Shown here: in pieces, positions 1 to 8,246 of the stretch | Layout of the letters: the number at the start of each line of letters is the position of its first letter | Position numbering within the stretch: the first letter of the stretch is position 1 | IMG/VR virus record: IMGVR_UViG_3300010334_000219 | Span: 1 to 26,885 of that record | Strand: one strand, 5' to 3' | Source: a virus | DNA length: 26,885 bases | Translations under genes and position numbers: made by a program | Notes under the pieces: model-generated | Told to the model about the DNA's origin: nothing | Databases searched by the model: none | What the model saw: only the letters and a program-made list of their open reading frames with translations

Positions 1-25
1 AGCAGATAAAAACAACAAAGTCAAT

Positions 26-964
26 TTAAATATCTTCAGATTCAGCAGTATCTTCCTCGGGAGAATCTTCTTCGCTTTTAGCTGCTCGCATATTTGGCAA
101 ACGCATATTTTTGTATAGTTCGGCTTGCCTAGCAATTTCTTCAGCATACTCTTGGCTGTGTTGTCTAGTTAAACTTGGAGTAAGTCCAGCTTCCTCCATC
201 AAGTCGTCGCGGATATTTTGATTTTTCTTTTCCATGTTCAGTATCCTAGTAAAAGAATTTGTCACAGCCGCAGTATAGTAAGCAAAGGGATTTTCACTTT
301 TACTTTCGTCAAATTGCAAGCCAATTTGACTTAGTTGCAATATGGCCTGCCCCTTCATCTCCTCAATGTAAGTATAACCACGCCAGTTACTGCGTTGTGC
401 ATACCGTTCGCTGAGTTTAATAAACATTTTTCCTAGATTTTCTGTGATTCTGCCGTGATCTTTACTGAACCGGCCACTTTTAATTGGACCCTTCCAGTGG
501 CTTTTTCCTACACAGATCAGTTGATCCTTGTCATTGAATTTCCAATGTTGAAATGGGGGGAAGTTTACTTTTTCGTGACTGTCGGCCGTATTTTTCAAAG
601 TTTTTTTCCTACCAGGAGCTAGCGGAATATGTTCAAACGTCATAATTCTAATTATGATATCAGTTTTGTCAATAGTTTCAATGCCAGGGATACATTCTGA
701 TAATTTGATCTTTTTATCACCGCTTAGTCTAGCTTGGCCAAAAATCACCAACCCCAACCGTTTGGCTCGGTAAGCTTTGGCTTCGTCAATGATCACGTCA
801 TTAATTTTATCTAAATTATTGACAATTATGTCGTGCTGCTGGTAATTTGTGCTAGTAAAGCTGGAATACGAGCATTTGCTTTGGTGTATTTCTGCTAGCA
901 GGTCTTTGTTATTGAGATACTTTACTTTCCTGCCAGTCACGGCAAAAGATATAGGTGAAGTCAT
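26..964 (-). CDS. 55: gp55-like sigma factor for late transcription, with a central insertion
   Basis: 312 aa. In T4, gp55 is a small sigma-70-family factor that directs host RNA polymerase to TATAAATA late promoters. Seen here: residues 16-26 (YLNNKDLLAEI) match the T4 gp55 start (YVNNKELLQAI). Residues 177-253, with NWRGYTY (193-199), FDESKSENPFAYYT (218-231) and the basic EKKNQNIRDD (245-254), match the sigma region 2-like core that in T4 reads FSGYTQ...FDETKYKNPHAYIT. Between them lie about 125 residues absent from T4 gp55 (185 aa), including HIPLAPGRKKTLKN (112-125). The C-terminus is very acidic and lacks the T4 clamp-binding motif SLDFLYE. I chose the ATG at 964 rather than a TTG at 1003: an AAGGA-type ribosome site precedes it, and the TTG lies upstream of the expected transcript start. 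Divergent from the baseplate block. The family call is firm from recalled T4 similarity; the role of the insertion is unknown. Confidence 0.85.
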   Translation of the reverse strand: MTSPISFAVTGRKVKYLNNKDLLAEIHQSKCSYSSFTSTNYQQHDIIVNNLDKINDVIIDEAKAYRAKRLGLVIFGQARLSGDKKIKLSECIPGIETIDKTDIIIRIMTFEHIPLAPGRKKTLKNTADSHEKVNFPPFQHWKFNDKDQLICVGKSHWKGPIKSGRFSKDHGRITENLGKMFIKLSERYAQRSNWRGYTYIEEMKGQAILQLSQIGLQFDESKSENPFAYYTAAVTNSFTRILNMEKKNQNIRDDLMEEAGLTPSLTRQHSQEYAEEIARQAELYKNMRLPNMRAAKSEEDSPEEDTAESEDI

Positions 965-989
965 ATTGTTGTTATTTTCCTTATTTTTA

Positions 990-1017
990 AGTATAGCATA
1001 CAACTAGATAGTGTCAA
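990..1017 (-). promoter_or_regulatory. Sigma70-type promoter for the gp55-like gene
   Basis: On the minus strand a consensus -35 TTGACA (1012-1017) is followed by a 16-base spacer and a -10 TATACT (990-995). TGC directly before the -10 gives an extended -10 element. The predicted start, near 983, leaves a leader of about 20 bases that contains AAGGA before the ATG at 964. This fits early or middle expression of the late sigma factor by unmodified host polymerase. Confidence 0.75.
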
Positions 1018-1040
1018 CTATTATGATTATCGCAGCACTT

Positions 1041-1079
1041 TATTTATGGTTAAATAACTGATAAGGAAAACTATTTATG
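1041..1079 (-). promoter_or_regulatory. Two possible late-promoter-like boxes facing the gp55-like gene
   Basis: Read on the minus strand, CATAAATA occurs at 1072-1079 and again at 1041-1048, each one base from the T4 late consensus TATAAATA. Both lie in the divergent gap upstream of the sigma70-type promoter, so they could add late autoregulated transcription. Such boxes are easily produced by AT-rich sequence, and the right-hand one overlaps the start codon of the divergent gene at 1077. A plus-strand TTAAATAA at 1050-1057 is a still weaker candidate for the baseplate block. Confidence 0.25.
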
Positions 1080-1880
1080 GCAAACCCACCAATTCTTGGA
1101 CCAGCTTCAACCTCGGACTCGACGTTCTCGCCTGGGACTCGTGGAGAAGATCTTTTCGCTGAAGCCAGTTCCAGTAGACTGGATTCGAAAAACGGCAGTC
1201 CTAGGTCTGCCCAGGCTTTAAATGGGGCCAATGTAAAGGCCAAACCAGCAGCTAATGTAAACAGTATGACAAGGAATGGAAAAACTGATCTAAGAACTAA
1301 GATCTTGGTGCCATCAGAATACCTTACAAAATTAACATCTGGGCATAACAAAGCGTTATTGAATTTAAAAGGTATTATTTTCCCCTACACTCCCACAATT
1401 TCCTTAGAGCACAAAGCTGAATACACTTCACAAAATCCTTTACACAGTAATTATTCTATAAATTTTTACAAATACAGCGCTGTTGGCGATATCAGTATTA
1501 CTGGTATTTTTACAGTACAGACCGCGGAGGATGCTGCGACATATCTCTCTACGATACATTTATTAAGAGCTTTGACCAAAGGAAGATTTGGTGGCAGTGA
1601 TCCCCTTAGAGGAAGTCCGCCGCCTGTGTGTAGGTTATGGTCATATGGCACTTTTATGTTGCAAAATGTGCCAGTGGCTATCACTAGCTTTAAGAATGAC
1701 CTAAATCCTGATGTGGATTATTTTTATTTGAAAGACGGAGTTTTTCAGGAGGCATATGTGCCAGTGAGATCAACTATAGTATTAAATTGCAAACCCATGT
1801 ACAGCAGAAAAGAAATGTTAGACGCCACTGTTCCAGATTGGTTAACTAGTAAAAATCAAAGAAGTTTGGGGTTATTATAA
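1077..1880 (+). CDS. Tail-tube initiator / tube-cap-like baseplate protein
   Basis: 267 aa. Residues 1-70 are rich in Ser, Pro, Gly, Ala and Asn and look disordered. From about residue 80 a folded domain starts with GIIFPYTPTISLEH (FPYTP at 102-106) and continues through ISITGIFTVQTAEDA, PPPVCRLWSYGTF (Y190) and a final VPVRSTIVLNCKPMYSR. This pattern (FPYTP, FTaQT, PPPVlrl.yGp, and a late VDY plus YSR) recurs in T4-like phage proteins of the tube/tube-cap group, and T4 gp48 and gp54 hold the equivalent position between hub and tube. The likely role is linking hub and tail tube at the centre of the baseplate. AAGGA at 1063-1067 gives a good ribosome site 9 bases from the ATG. The stop overlaps the next start by one base, so translation is probably coupled. 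The assignment to gp48 versus gp54 is open; the call rests on recalled family motifs and gene context. Confidence 0.6.
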   Translation: MANPPILGPASTSDSTFSPGTRGEDLFAEASSSRLDSKNGSPRSAQALNGANVKAKPAANVNSMTRNGKTDLRTKILVPSEYLTKLTSGHNKALLNLKGIIFPYTPTISLEHKAEYTSQNPLHSNYSINFYKYSAVGDISITGIFTVQTAEDAATYLSTIHLLRALTKGRFGGSDPLRGSPPPVCRLWSYGTFMLQNVPVAITSFKNDLNPDVDYFYLKDGVFQEAYVPVRSTIVLNCKPMYSRKEMLDATVPDWLTSKNQRSLGLL

Positions 1881-2179
1881 TGGCTAGATATTCTTCATTA
1901 AGTCCTTATTTTACCACTGATCAAGTTTTTGGTCATTTGGATGTATTGAATTTCAGAGATATACCTGTGTTGTCTAATGACATTCTATTTACTGTGACCA
2001 AAACCTATGAACATAGGCCTGATTTATTGTCTTACGATCTCTATCAAACTGTGGAACTATGGTGGGTGTTTGCCGTTCGAAATCCATCCATAATACAGGA
2101 CCCTGTGTTTGACATGAAAGCTGGTGTACAAATATTTTTACCCCAGTTAAATGCTATCAAATCTTCGTTGGGATTATAA
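1880..2179 (+). CDS. 53: gp53-like baseplate wedge protein (short form)
   Basis: 99 aa, against 196 aa for T4 gp53. The core is HRPDLLSYDLYQTVELWWVF (residues 45-64) followed by NPSIIQDPVFDMKAG and a hydrophobic IFLP end (86-89). Short phage proteins of the gp53/LysM-like group share the pattern R.D..aYd.YG...lWWvia..N.i.DP...l..G..l.iP. In T4, gp53 joins the wedges near gp25 and gp6 and is needed for wedges to assemble around the hub. Its start codon shares one base with the preceding stop (TAATG), and the hub gene follows after one base. No C-terminal region like that of T4 gp53 is present, so this is a minimal version. Confidence is good for the family, moderate for the exact role. Confidence 0.7.
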   Translation: MARYSSLSPYFTTDQVFGHLDVLNFRDIPVLSNDILFTVTKTYEHRPDLLSYDLYQTVELWWVFAVRNPSIIQDPVFDMKAGVQIFLPQLNAIKSSLGL

Positions 2180-2180
2180 C

Positions 2181-5100
2181 ATGGATGACTATAATGGTAT
2201 GGATAACAACTCTTCGTCATTTAATAATGCTGGAGTGGACGTTGAAAGAAAAACAAAAAATTCAAAAAAAGAAAATGTACCTGCTAACCTTATCAAAAAA
2301 TATTTTTCCACAAAACAAGCAGGTACCAATGTTCTTAACAGTTATAGGTCAGTAAGTTATAATTTCACATTGGCTGCTATATCGTCTTACGATGCTAGTC
2401 GACCTCAAACATACAATTCCCGTAATCCTAAATTTGTCGTGGCAACTAGTAAAGGAAAAAATAAAAATGACCGCATTAATTCTGGATCAAAAGACCCACT
2501 TTCTAACACAATATCAAACATAATAAACCCTGGAAGTAAGCCAAGTTATGATGCGTCTGGCGATATTAAATCATTCAATCAAAATAGTCCTGGTAGTTTC
2601 GATTTGTTTATTGACGATGTTGTCATCGAATCAACCTTTAGTTTTACAGATGGTGCAACAACCTTGCCCTTAAAATTTGATTTTGAAATCATAGAACCTT
2701 ACAGTCTTAACGGATTTATTGAAGCTTTGCAGATCTGTGCTTTGGCCAGTGGATTCCGTGACTATATGAAAGCAAGTTATGTGTTAATTTTGGATTTTGA
2801 TGGAATTCCTGATACTGGCAGTACTCCGTTACCTCAGCCTGTGCCTAATTCTTCAAAAGTATTTTTTATAAGGATCACGGGTATTCAAGTATCAGTGACA
2901 GATTCAGGCACAAGATATAAAGTTTCATCAATAGCTCTTGGCAGTGCGGCTCAAAGTTCAGCAGTATCAAAAATTAAAAGAAAACTGTCCACTAAAGGCA
3001 ACACTGTGAAAGAAATGTTGAATAATGCGGTGAAGGCACTAAACGAATATTCATCAAATGAAGCAAAATCTTCAAGTAGCAACCCAGCAATATTTGATAG
3101 TTATGATATTTTGTTTCCAATATATGATGATAAGGGTGTTATTATACCAAATCGTGATAATAAAATTGCTTCAGAACAGTTGGTGCCTGATTTGGCAGCG
3201 ACAAGTAGTAATGTTGCTATGACTGAGATTGGAAAAACGCAATCTGCCTATCAACCATTTGGATCTGCATCAAAATCTCCTCCAAAACAAAATTCACAAA
3301 GTACTATATCTTATCAAAATATTTCACATTTTGATTCTGGAACTCCAATAACTGACATAATTTCTTCGGTCATTCGTGATAGTAATTATATAGCTAAAAT
3401 TATCAAGGCGTTTCAAAAAGGCGGTGACGTGAACACTGTGTTAGATTCAAACGGGTTTTTAGATTATTTTGTAATTTCCACTGCAATGATAGCCAAAGAT
3501 GGCACAAATAATCCTGAAACAAATCAGCCCTATTATACCTATACTTATTTGATTGAGCCTTATAAAATCCTTTACAATATGGCAATACCAGGAGCGGGGA
3601 ATCAAACCGTTGATGCTAAAAAAATTGAAAAATTTTCTTTGAGAAATTATAGATATTTTTACACAGGATTGAACACTGACATAATTGATTTTAAAATAAA
3701 TCTCAATCATTTGTTTTTTGAAGAAATTCCTGCAAATATGGGAAACAATGACGCAGATCCTAGCGCCGACTCCGCTAAGTCAAGCAACGGTTCCAATACA
3801 AGACTTGCAAATCCTAGTGGGGATGCCAGATTTAAAACATCTCAATATTCCACAGATAATGCCAGTACTATTAATCCGGGTGGCATGCCAAACAGCACTG
3901 TGCCTTCTGGGCAAGGATGGCAGGCAATGGTAAAAACCATGCATGAAAAAGTTTCAAATTCTATAGGGCTTATAACCGGCGATTTGGCTATCTTGGGCGA
4001 TCCATATTACCTAACAGCGGGCTCAACGGGTAATAGTCTAAATAAAAATAGTAAATTTGGTCAGCTTGCCAACGGTCAGGAAGCGGCAACAAGAGCAGGA
4101 ATGGTGTTGATATCATTAGCATTCAATAATCCAGTTGACATTGGCAAGTCTGGGTTTATTGAATTTAATAATAATCCCTTGCCAATTGGAGGATTATATC
4201 AAGTTACCATGGTGAAGAGTCAATTCAAAGACGGGTTGTTCAAACAAAATTTATCAATCCTTAGAGTTCCTGGTCAAACCGACAGTAACCCTGATGTTCC
4301 TTCTAAAATTTTTAGTTCCTATCCCAATCCGCAAGATCAAATAGCACAAAGTTCAGGACCCCCGCCGCCATCATATACTGTGACCACTAATGATGGCACT
4401 ACGGGATTTAGATCACAAACTTTAAATTTAAATTCTATTTTTGAAAATTCAAATACAAATAATCCAGGTGGACTTGGCGGCAGCGACAACCCAGTGTTTG
4501 GAGCAATTAATCCTGCGGGAGGACTTCCCACATCAATATATGGCATCGTACCTAACGGGGCCAATCAGTTGGCTACTGGTATAAGAGCATCGGCGTCTGG
4601 TTTATATGCTTCCCAAGACGCCAATTTAGGCGATGCAGCTTTGGCATTGGGTGCAGCAAAAATTCTCAATACCTCTGAAAAAACTAATAATAATGTGACA
4701 AACAGTTTGATTAATAATAAAAGAACTCTAAAACCTTCACTAAATTCAAATTCACTGAATGCTGCTAGGTCTAGTGGTGCTGGACTAATAAACAATGCTA
4801 ATAATCAAATTAATCAAGTTATTAACCAATTTACAAATGACCCTCTTGGTTTGTCTAAACTGTTCAATCTGATGCCATCGCGGATATCAGGCATTACAGG
4901 AAATTTACAAAGTAAGGTGCTATCCTCTCTTGGCGGACTATCTAATGTGATACCTCAAAATGTTAATTTGAAAACTGCGTCTAATCAAGGAGTTAGAATT
5001 GATGGACTTTCTGCAGATGGAATATCCAAATTGCCGCCATTTCCAGCCCCATCAGTTGGAATTAGAAATCCAGGATTTTCAAATAGTAATGATACTGCCG

Positions 5101-5372
5101 TCAATGCAAGTGGAAGTCCATTAATCAATGGTTCAGGGTCTTCGCAAATTGACAATTATTTTAAATCAGAACGTGAAAACTCTGCATACAGTCTATATGG
5201 ACAGTTATCAAATAATCCGCTGCCTGTGGAAAATATTTCTAATCCTTTTAATCAAAATCAAAATATATCAAAATCTGTGGTATCTCAATATGGTAGTCGA
5301 TCAAAAAATGAAATTAGTCCTTTGATCAGTGCGTTAAATAACAACAACAATAGTGATACCAATTTTGTATAA
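2181..5372 (+). CDS. Large baseplate hub protein (gp27 functional counterpart) with long disordered C-terminus
   Basis: 1063 aa, against 391 aa for T4 gp27. Residues about 135-260 hold a hub-type domain: SFDLFIDDVVIES, then LPLKFDFEIIEPYSLNGFIE from residue 162, a helix, and YVLILDFDG near 207. A second hub-like domain lies at about 595-700, with GDPYYL (606-611) and GGLYQVTMVKSQFKDG leading to LSILRVPG, a pattern seen in gp27 and gpD-type hub proteins, which form the ring that holds the spike. From about residue 705 to the end it is Asn-, Ser- and Gly-rich and looks disordered, with short amphipathic stretches. The ATG at 2181, just after the gp53 stop, was preferred over an in-frame ATG at 2151 that would overlap gp53 by 29 bases; the ribosome site is weak for both. 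The spike gene follows after 14 bases. Hub identity is inferred from these motifs and from the position next to gene 5. Confidence 0.65.
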   Translation: MDDYNGMDNNSSSFNNAGVDVERKTKNSKKENVPANLIKKYFSTKQAGTNVLNSYRSVSYNFTLAAISSYDASRPQTYNSRNPKFVVATSKGKNKNDRINSGSKDPLSNTISNIINPGSKPSYDASGDIKSFNQNSPGSFDLFIDDVVIESTFSFTDGATTLPLKFDFEIIEPYSLNGFIEALQICALASGFRDYMKASYVLILDFDGIPDTGSTPLPQPVPNSSKVFFIRITGIQVSVTDSGTRYKVSSIALGSAAQSSAVSKIKRKLSTKGNTVKEMLNNAVKALNEYSSNEAKSSSSNPAIFDSYDILFPIYDDKGVIIPNRDNKIASEQLVPDLAATSSNVAMTEIGKTQSAYQPFGSASKSPPKQNSQSTISYQNISHFDSGTPITDIISSVIRDSNYIAKIIKAFQKGGDVNTVLDSNGFLDYFVISTAMIAKDGTNNPETNQPYYTYTYLIEPYKILYNMAIPGAGNQTVDAKKIEKFSLRNYRYFYTGLNTDIIDFKINLNHLFFEEIPANMGNNDADPSADSAKSSNGSNTRLANPSGDARFKTSQYSTDNASTINPGGMPNSTVPSGQGWQAMVKTMHEKVSNSIGLITGDLAILGDPYYLTAGSTGNSLNKNSKFGQLANGQEAATRAGMVLISLAFNNPVDIGKSGFIEFNNNPLPIGGLYQVTMVKSQFKDGLFKQNLSILRVPGQTDSNPDVPSKIFSSYPNPQDQIAQSSGPPPPSYTVTTNDGTTGFRSQTLNLNSIFENSNTNNPGGLGGSDNPVFGAINPAGGLPTSIYGIVPNGANQLATGIRASASGLYASQDANLGDAALALGAAKILNTSEKTNNNVTNSLINNKRTLKPSLNSNSLNAARSSGAGLINNANNQINQVINQFTNDPLGLSKLFNLMPSRISGITGNLQSKVLSSLGGLSNVIPQNVNLKTASNQGVRIDGLSADGISKLPPFPAPSVGIRNPGFSNSNDTAVNASGSPLINGSGSSQIDNYFKSERENSAYSLYGQLSNNPLPVENISNPFNQNQNISKSVVSQYGSRSKNEISPLISALNNNNNSDTNFV

Positions 5373-5386
5373 TTTTAGGATTAAAA

Positions 5387-7795
5387 ATGCCATTTGAACA
5401 AAAAGCCGTCCGGTCTAAACCACAAAGTTCTGGCCCCTTTATTGCTGAAATAGTGAATCATTTGGACCCGTTAAGGATGGGAAGATTAGAAGTATCAATA
5501 ATAGATGGCCTAGCAAATTCCATCTCTAATCCAAATGAGACATATATTGCTAGATATCTAAGCCCATTCCAAGGCGCAACCTCGGTTAGATTTGAGGGAT
5601 CAAATCCGGCAAATTTTAATGATGTTCAAAAAAGTTATGGGTTTTGGATGGTTCCCCCTGATGTGGGATGCAGAGTTTTAGTTATTTTTGTTAATAAAGA
5701 TCCTAACCAATGTTTTTGGATAGGATGTGTGCAAGATACATATCAAAATCATATGATACCAGGCATCGCCGCCAGCTTTAACTCCTACACAACATCAGAA
5801 CAATTAAAAAAATATGGGCAATCGTCTTATCTGCCAGTGGCTGAGTATAATAAATCAACTAATAAGAATAAAAATCCCAATATTGATAAAAATTTAAAAC
5901 CAGTTCACCCCTTTGCAGATAGATTATTACAACAGGGTCTTCTATTAGACAGAGTTCGAGGAGTAACGTCTAGCAGTGCTAGGCGGGAGGCTCCTAGTGC
6001 AGTCTTTGGAATTAGTACTCCTGGGCCATTAGATCCAACTGGCCCTAAAAAACCAATCAATCCTCGAAACAAGTCATTTGTTGCACCAGTGAGTCGGCTA
6101 GGCGGGTCTACATTTGTCATGGATGATGGTGATGTAAATGGGCAAAACGAGTTGGTTAGAATACGAACTAGAACAGGCCATCAGATACTATTACACAACT
6201 CTGAGGATTTGATTTATATAGCCAATTCTACTGGTACTGCGTGGATTGAGTTGACCAGTATGGGCAAAATAGATATCTATGCAGCTGATTCAGTGAGTAT
6301 CCATACTCGGGGAGATTTTAATTTTAGAGCTGATCGAGACTTTAATCTAGAGGCTGGTAGGAGATTTAATATAGCAGCAGGATCTGGAGACGTCAACGTA
6401 AATGCTGGACAAACTTTTAATTTATTGGCCAATTCTTTACGAGCAAGATCTTTCTCTGATATTAGTTTAACATCGGATACTGAAACCAAATTGTCAGTTG
6501 GTGAAAACTTTGGACTAGCAGTTACTGGAGATACTAATCTTTTAATTGGCGGAACCGCCAACATCAGTGCATTGGACCAATTGAATATTATTTCTGAATC
6601 TAGAGTGGCTGTAAAATCAAATACTGATTTGTCGTTAAGTGCAGGTGAAACTGTGACAGTATCTGCCAGTATCTTAGATTTAAATGGCGCCCCTGCAGTC
6701 AGTCCATCGACATCAATCCCATTTACAGTTGATACGCCTCCGCCCCTAAACTTCTTTTCTGTACCACAAAATTCGCCAGGATCATGGAATAATAATTACT
6801 ATTCAACGGCCAGTATCACATCTATAATGTCTAGGATTCCCAGTCACGAGCCATGGGCCCAGCATGAAAATAGTAATCCCAATCAATTCAATTTGGCCAA
6901 TACAGATGCTTCGATTGGCACTACTATACCAGGAAACATCGGAAATCCAAAGCCTGTATTTGGCAAGGTTCCAACATACAAAGTTGCGGGTACTGGGGCT
7001 TCGCCAACATTTGCAGGCCAAACTGCCAACACCACTCCTTCAACTAGTTTCTTGCCTGAGGTTACTGACAAAGATAAAGTTAAGGCAGCACAGTCGGCGC
7101 AATCTGGAGTTAAAGGGCAGGAAGCTCTTAAGAAAGCAGCGTCACAATTGGGCATGAATGAAATACAAGCAGTTGCCAGTTTGTTAGGCATTTGTGGCGG
7201 CGAAAGTTTGTGGAAAACTGTGACTGAAAACTTTAATTATAAAGACTCAGATAGATTAATTGAAGTATTTCCATCAATATTCAAAGGCAACCCCAGTTTG
7301 GCAGAACAGTATGTGGGTAATCCAAACAACTCATTGCCGGAGTTGTTATATGGATATCAAAGTCCCATTGGGAAAAGACTTGGTAATACCCTCCCGGGCG
7401 ATGGCGCCAAATATGTTGGCCGAGGATTTATTCAATTAACTGGTAGAAGTAATTATGCTAGGTATAGTCAATTAATGTATGCTAACGGGTTTGTACCAAC
7501 TCCTACTACGCTTTTGGATCAACCCGAATCATTGAACACGTTAATTATTGCTGCACAAGTCAGTGTTATATATCTTTTAGATAGGGTAAAAGTTCCGCAA
7601 AATGATCCTGCATATTTTTCAGCAGCTCTTAAAGCAGTGGGATTTAACACTCCGGATAATTTAGCTAAAAAGACCAACTTTTATCAATACTTTTTAGAGC
7701 AATTAGAGCCACAGCAGAATGTTCTTAGATCAGGATCAGGGGAAATTGTAAGAGATTCTCAGGGCAATCCAATTCGAATGGGCAGGTTAGATTAA
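5387..7795 (+). CDS. 5: gp5-like spike: OB-fold, beta-helix and C-terminal GH19 lysozyme/chitinase domain
   Basis: 802 aa. Domains in order: an OB-fold at about 15-125 (FIAEIVNHLDPLRMGRLEV, later FWMVPPDVGCRVLVIFV and CFWIGCVQD); a linker; a triple beta-helix at about 290-432 built of roughly 17 octad-like units (for example DFNFRADR, DFNLEAGR, DVNVNAGQ); a Pro/Thr/Asn linker containing RIPSHEPWAQHE; and a GH19-like domain at about 590-775. The GH19 region shows GGESLWKTVTENFNY with candidate catalytic Glu606 and Glu614, LIEVFP, and YVGRGFIQLTGR (676-687). GH19 enzymes cleave chitin or peptidoglycan glycan. In T4 gp5 a different (T4-lysozyme, GH24) domain sits between OB-fold and beta-helix, so both type and position differ here. 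The likely job is local peptidoglycan cutting during tail penetration. TTAGGA 7 bases before the ATG is a good ribosome site. The call is firm from domain order. Confidence 0.88.
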   Translation: MPFEQKAVRSKPQSSGPFIAEIVNHLDPLRMGRLEVSIIDGLANSISNPNETYIARYLSPFQGATSVRFEGSNPANFNDVQKSYGFWMVPPDVGCRVLVIFVNKDPNQCFWIGCVQDTYQNHMIPGIAASFNSYTTSEQLKKYGQSSYLPVAEYNKSTNKNKNPNIDKNLKPVHPFADRLLQQGLLLDRVRGVTSSSARREAPSAVFGISTPGPLDPTGPKKPINPRNKSFVAPVSRLGGSTFVMDDGDVNGQNELVRIRTRTGHQILLHNSEDLIYIANSTGTAWIELTSMGKIDIYAADSVSIHTRGDFNFRADRDFNLEAGRRFNIAAGSGDVNVNAGQTFNLLANSLRARSFSDISLTSDTETKLSVGENFGLAVTGDTNLLIGGTANISALDQLNIISESRVAVKSNTDLSLSAGETVTVSASILDLNGAPAVSPSTSIPFTVDTPPPLNFFSVPQNSPGSWNNNYYSTASITSIMSRIPSHEPWAQHENSNPNQFNLANTDASIGTTIPGNIGNPKPVFGKVPTYKVAGTGASPTFAGQTANTTPSTSFLPEVTDKDKVKAAQSAQSGVKGQEALKKAASQLGMNEIQAVASLLGICGGESLWKTVTENFNYKDSDRLIEVFPSIFKGNPSLAEQYVGNPNNSLPELLYGYQSPIGKRLGNTLPGDGAKYVGRGFIQLTGRSNYARYSQLMYANGFVPTPTTLLDQPESLNTLIIAAQVSVIYLLDRVKVPQNDPAYFSAALKAVGFNTPDNLAKKTNFYQYFLEQLEPQQNVLRSGSGEIVRDSQGNPIRMGRLD

Positions 7796-7808
7796 TAAAT
7801 ATTTGACT

Positions 7809-8246
7809 ATGACATATAAATCCTTAGAAATTACCAACGCTTCAACTGTCCAAAAACAGCCTGTTAAAACCAGCCAGTTCTACAAAGGGTTTTCTAGTGT
7901 TGATATAGCAAACACTGCTAACAAATTATATGACATAGATATAATTAGACAGGATCTAATTAATCAATTCAAAACTAAAAAAGGTGAGCGATTAATGAAT
8001 CCAACTTTTGGTACCATCATCTGGGATGTGCTGATGGAGCCAATGACTGACGAAATTTATGATTTATTGTCTGAAGATATCACAGCGATTTGTAACAGTG
8101 ACCCTAGGGTGGTTCCAACCCAAATAAATTTAAACGAGTTTGAAGGTGGATACTTAATTGAAGTGTCTATCCAACTGGTGGGCACGGATCAATCTGCAAA
8201 CTTAAGATTGGCATTCAATCAAGAATCTGGGTTGATCATACAATAA
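7809..8246 (+). CDS. 25: gp25-like baseplate wedge protein
   Basis: 145 aa, close to T4 gp25 (132 aa). Key matches: FYKGFSSVDI (residues 24-33), LYDIDIIRQDLINQFKTKKG (40-59) and RLMNPTFGTIIWDVLMEP (61-78), then DPRV near 98-101. The gp25 family, shared with type VI secretion TssE, carries a conserved Glu-Pro core that appears here as MEP. The protein sits at the inner wedge and links gp6 to the first sheath ring, so it helps trigger sheath contraction. The ATG at 7809 is preferred over an in-frame TTG at 7803. It follows the spike gene by 13 bases and precedes gene 6, the same 25-6 order as in T4. Confidence 0.93.
   Translation: MTYKSLEITNASTVQKQPVKTSQFYKGFSSVDIANTANKLYDIDIIRQDLINQFKTKKGERLMNPTFGTIIWDVLMEPMTDEIYDLLSEDITAICNSDPRVVPTQINLNEFEGGYLIEVSIQLVGTDQSANLRLAFNQESGLIIQ

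Noticed and set aside
571-700. Resemblance of the gp55 insertion (IPLAPGRKKTLKN...HWKF) to the C-terminal part of T4 RegA
   Set aside because: A few positions (PG.., K.., H.WK) line up by eye, but the match is short and could be chance; without a profile comparison it does not support a RegA fusion.
965-1003. TTG start extending the sigma-factor gene to 1003
   Set aside because: It lies upstream of the transcript start predicted from the promoter at 990-1017, adds 13 low-complexity residues, and the ATG at 964 has a ribosome site.
1040-1351. 103-aa minus-strand frame across the divergent gap and the tube-initiator gene
   Set aside because: It is the antisense shadow of the plus-strand coding region and covers its promoter and start; no family features. 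Other antisense frames inside the structural genes were rejected for the same reason.
2151-2180. Earlier in-frame ATG for the hub gene at 2151
   Set aside because: It would overlap the gp53-like gene by 29 bases and adds ten residues with no family support; the ATG at 2181 directly follows the gp53 stop.
7794-7808. AATAAATA at 7794-7801 as a late promoter for gene 25, and a TTG start at 7803
   Set aside because: Transcription would start about two bases before the gene 25 ATG, leaving no leader; the TTG adds only two residues.
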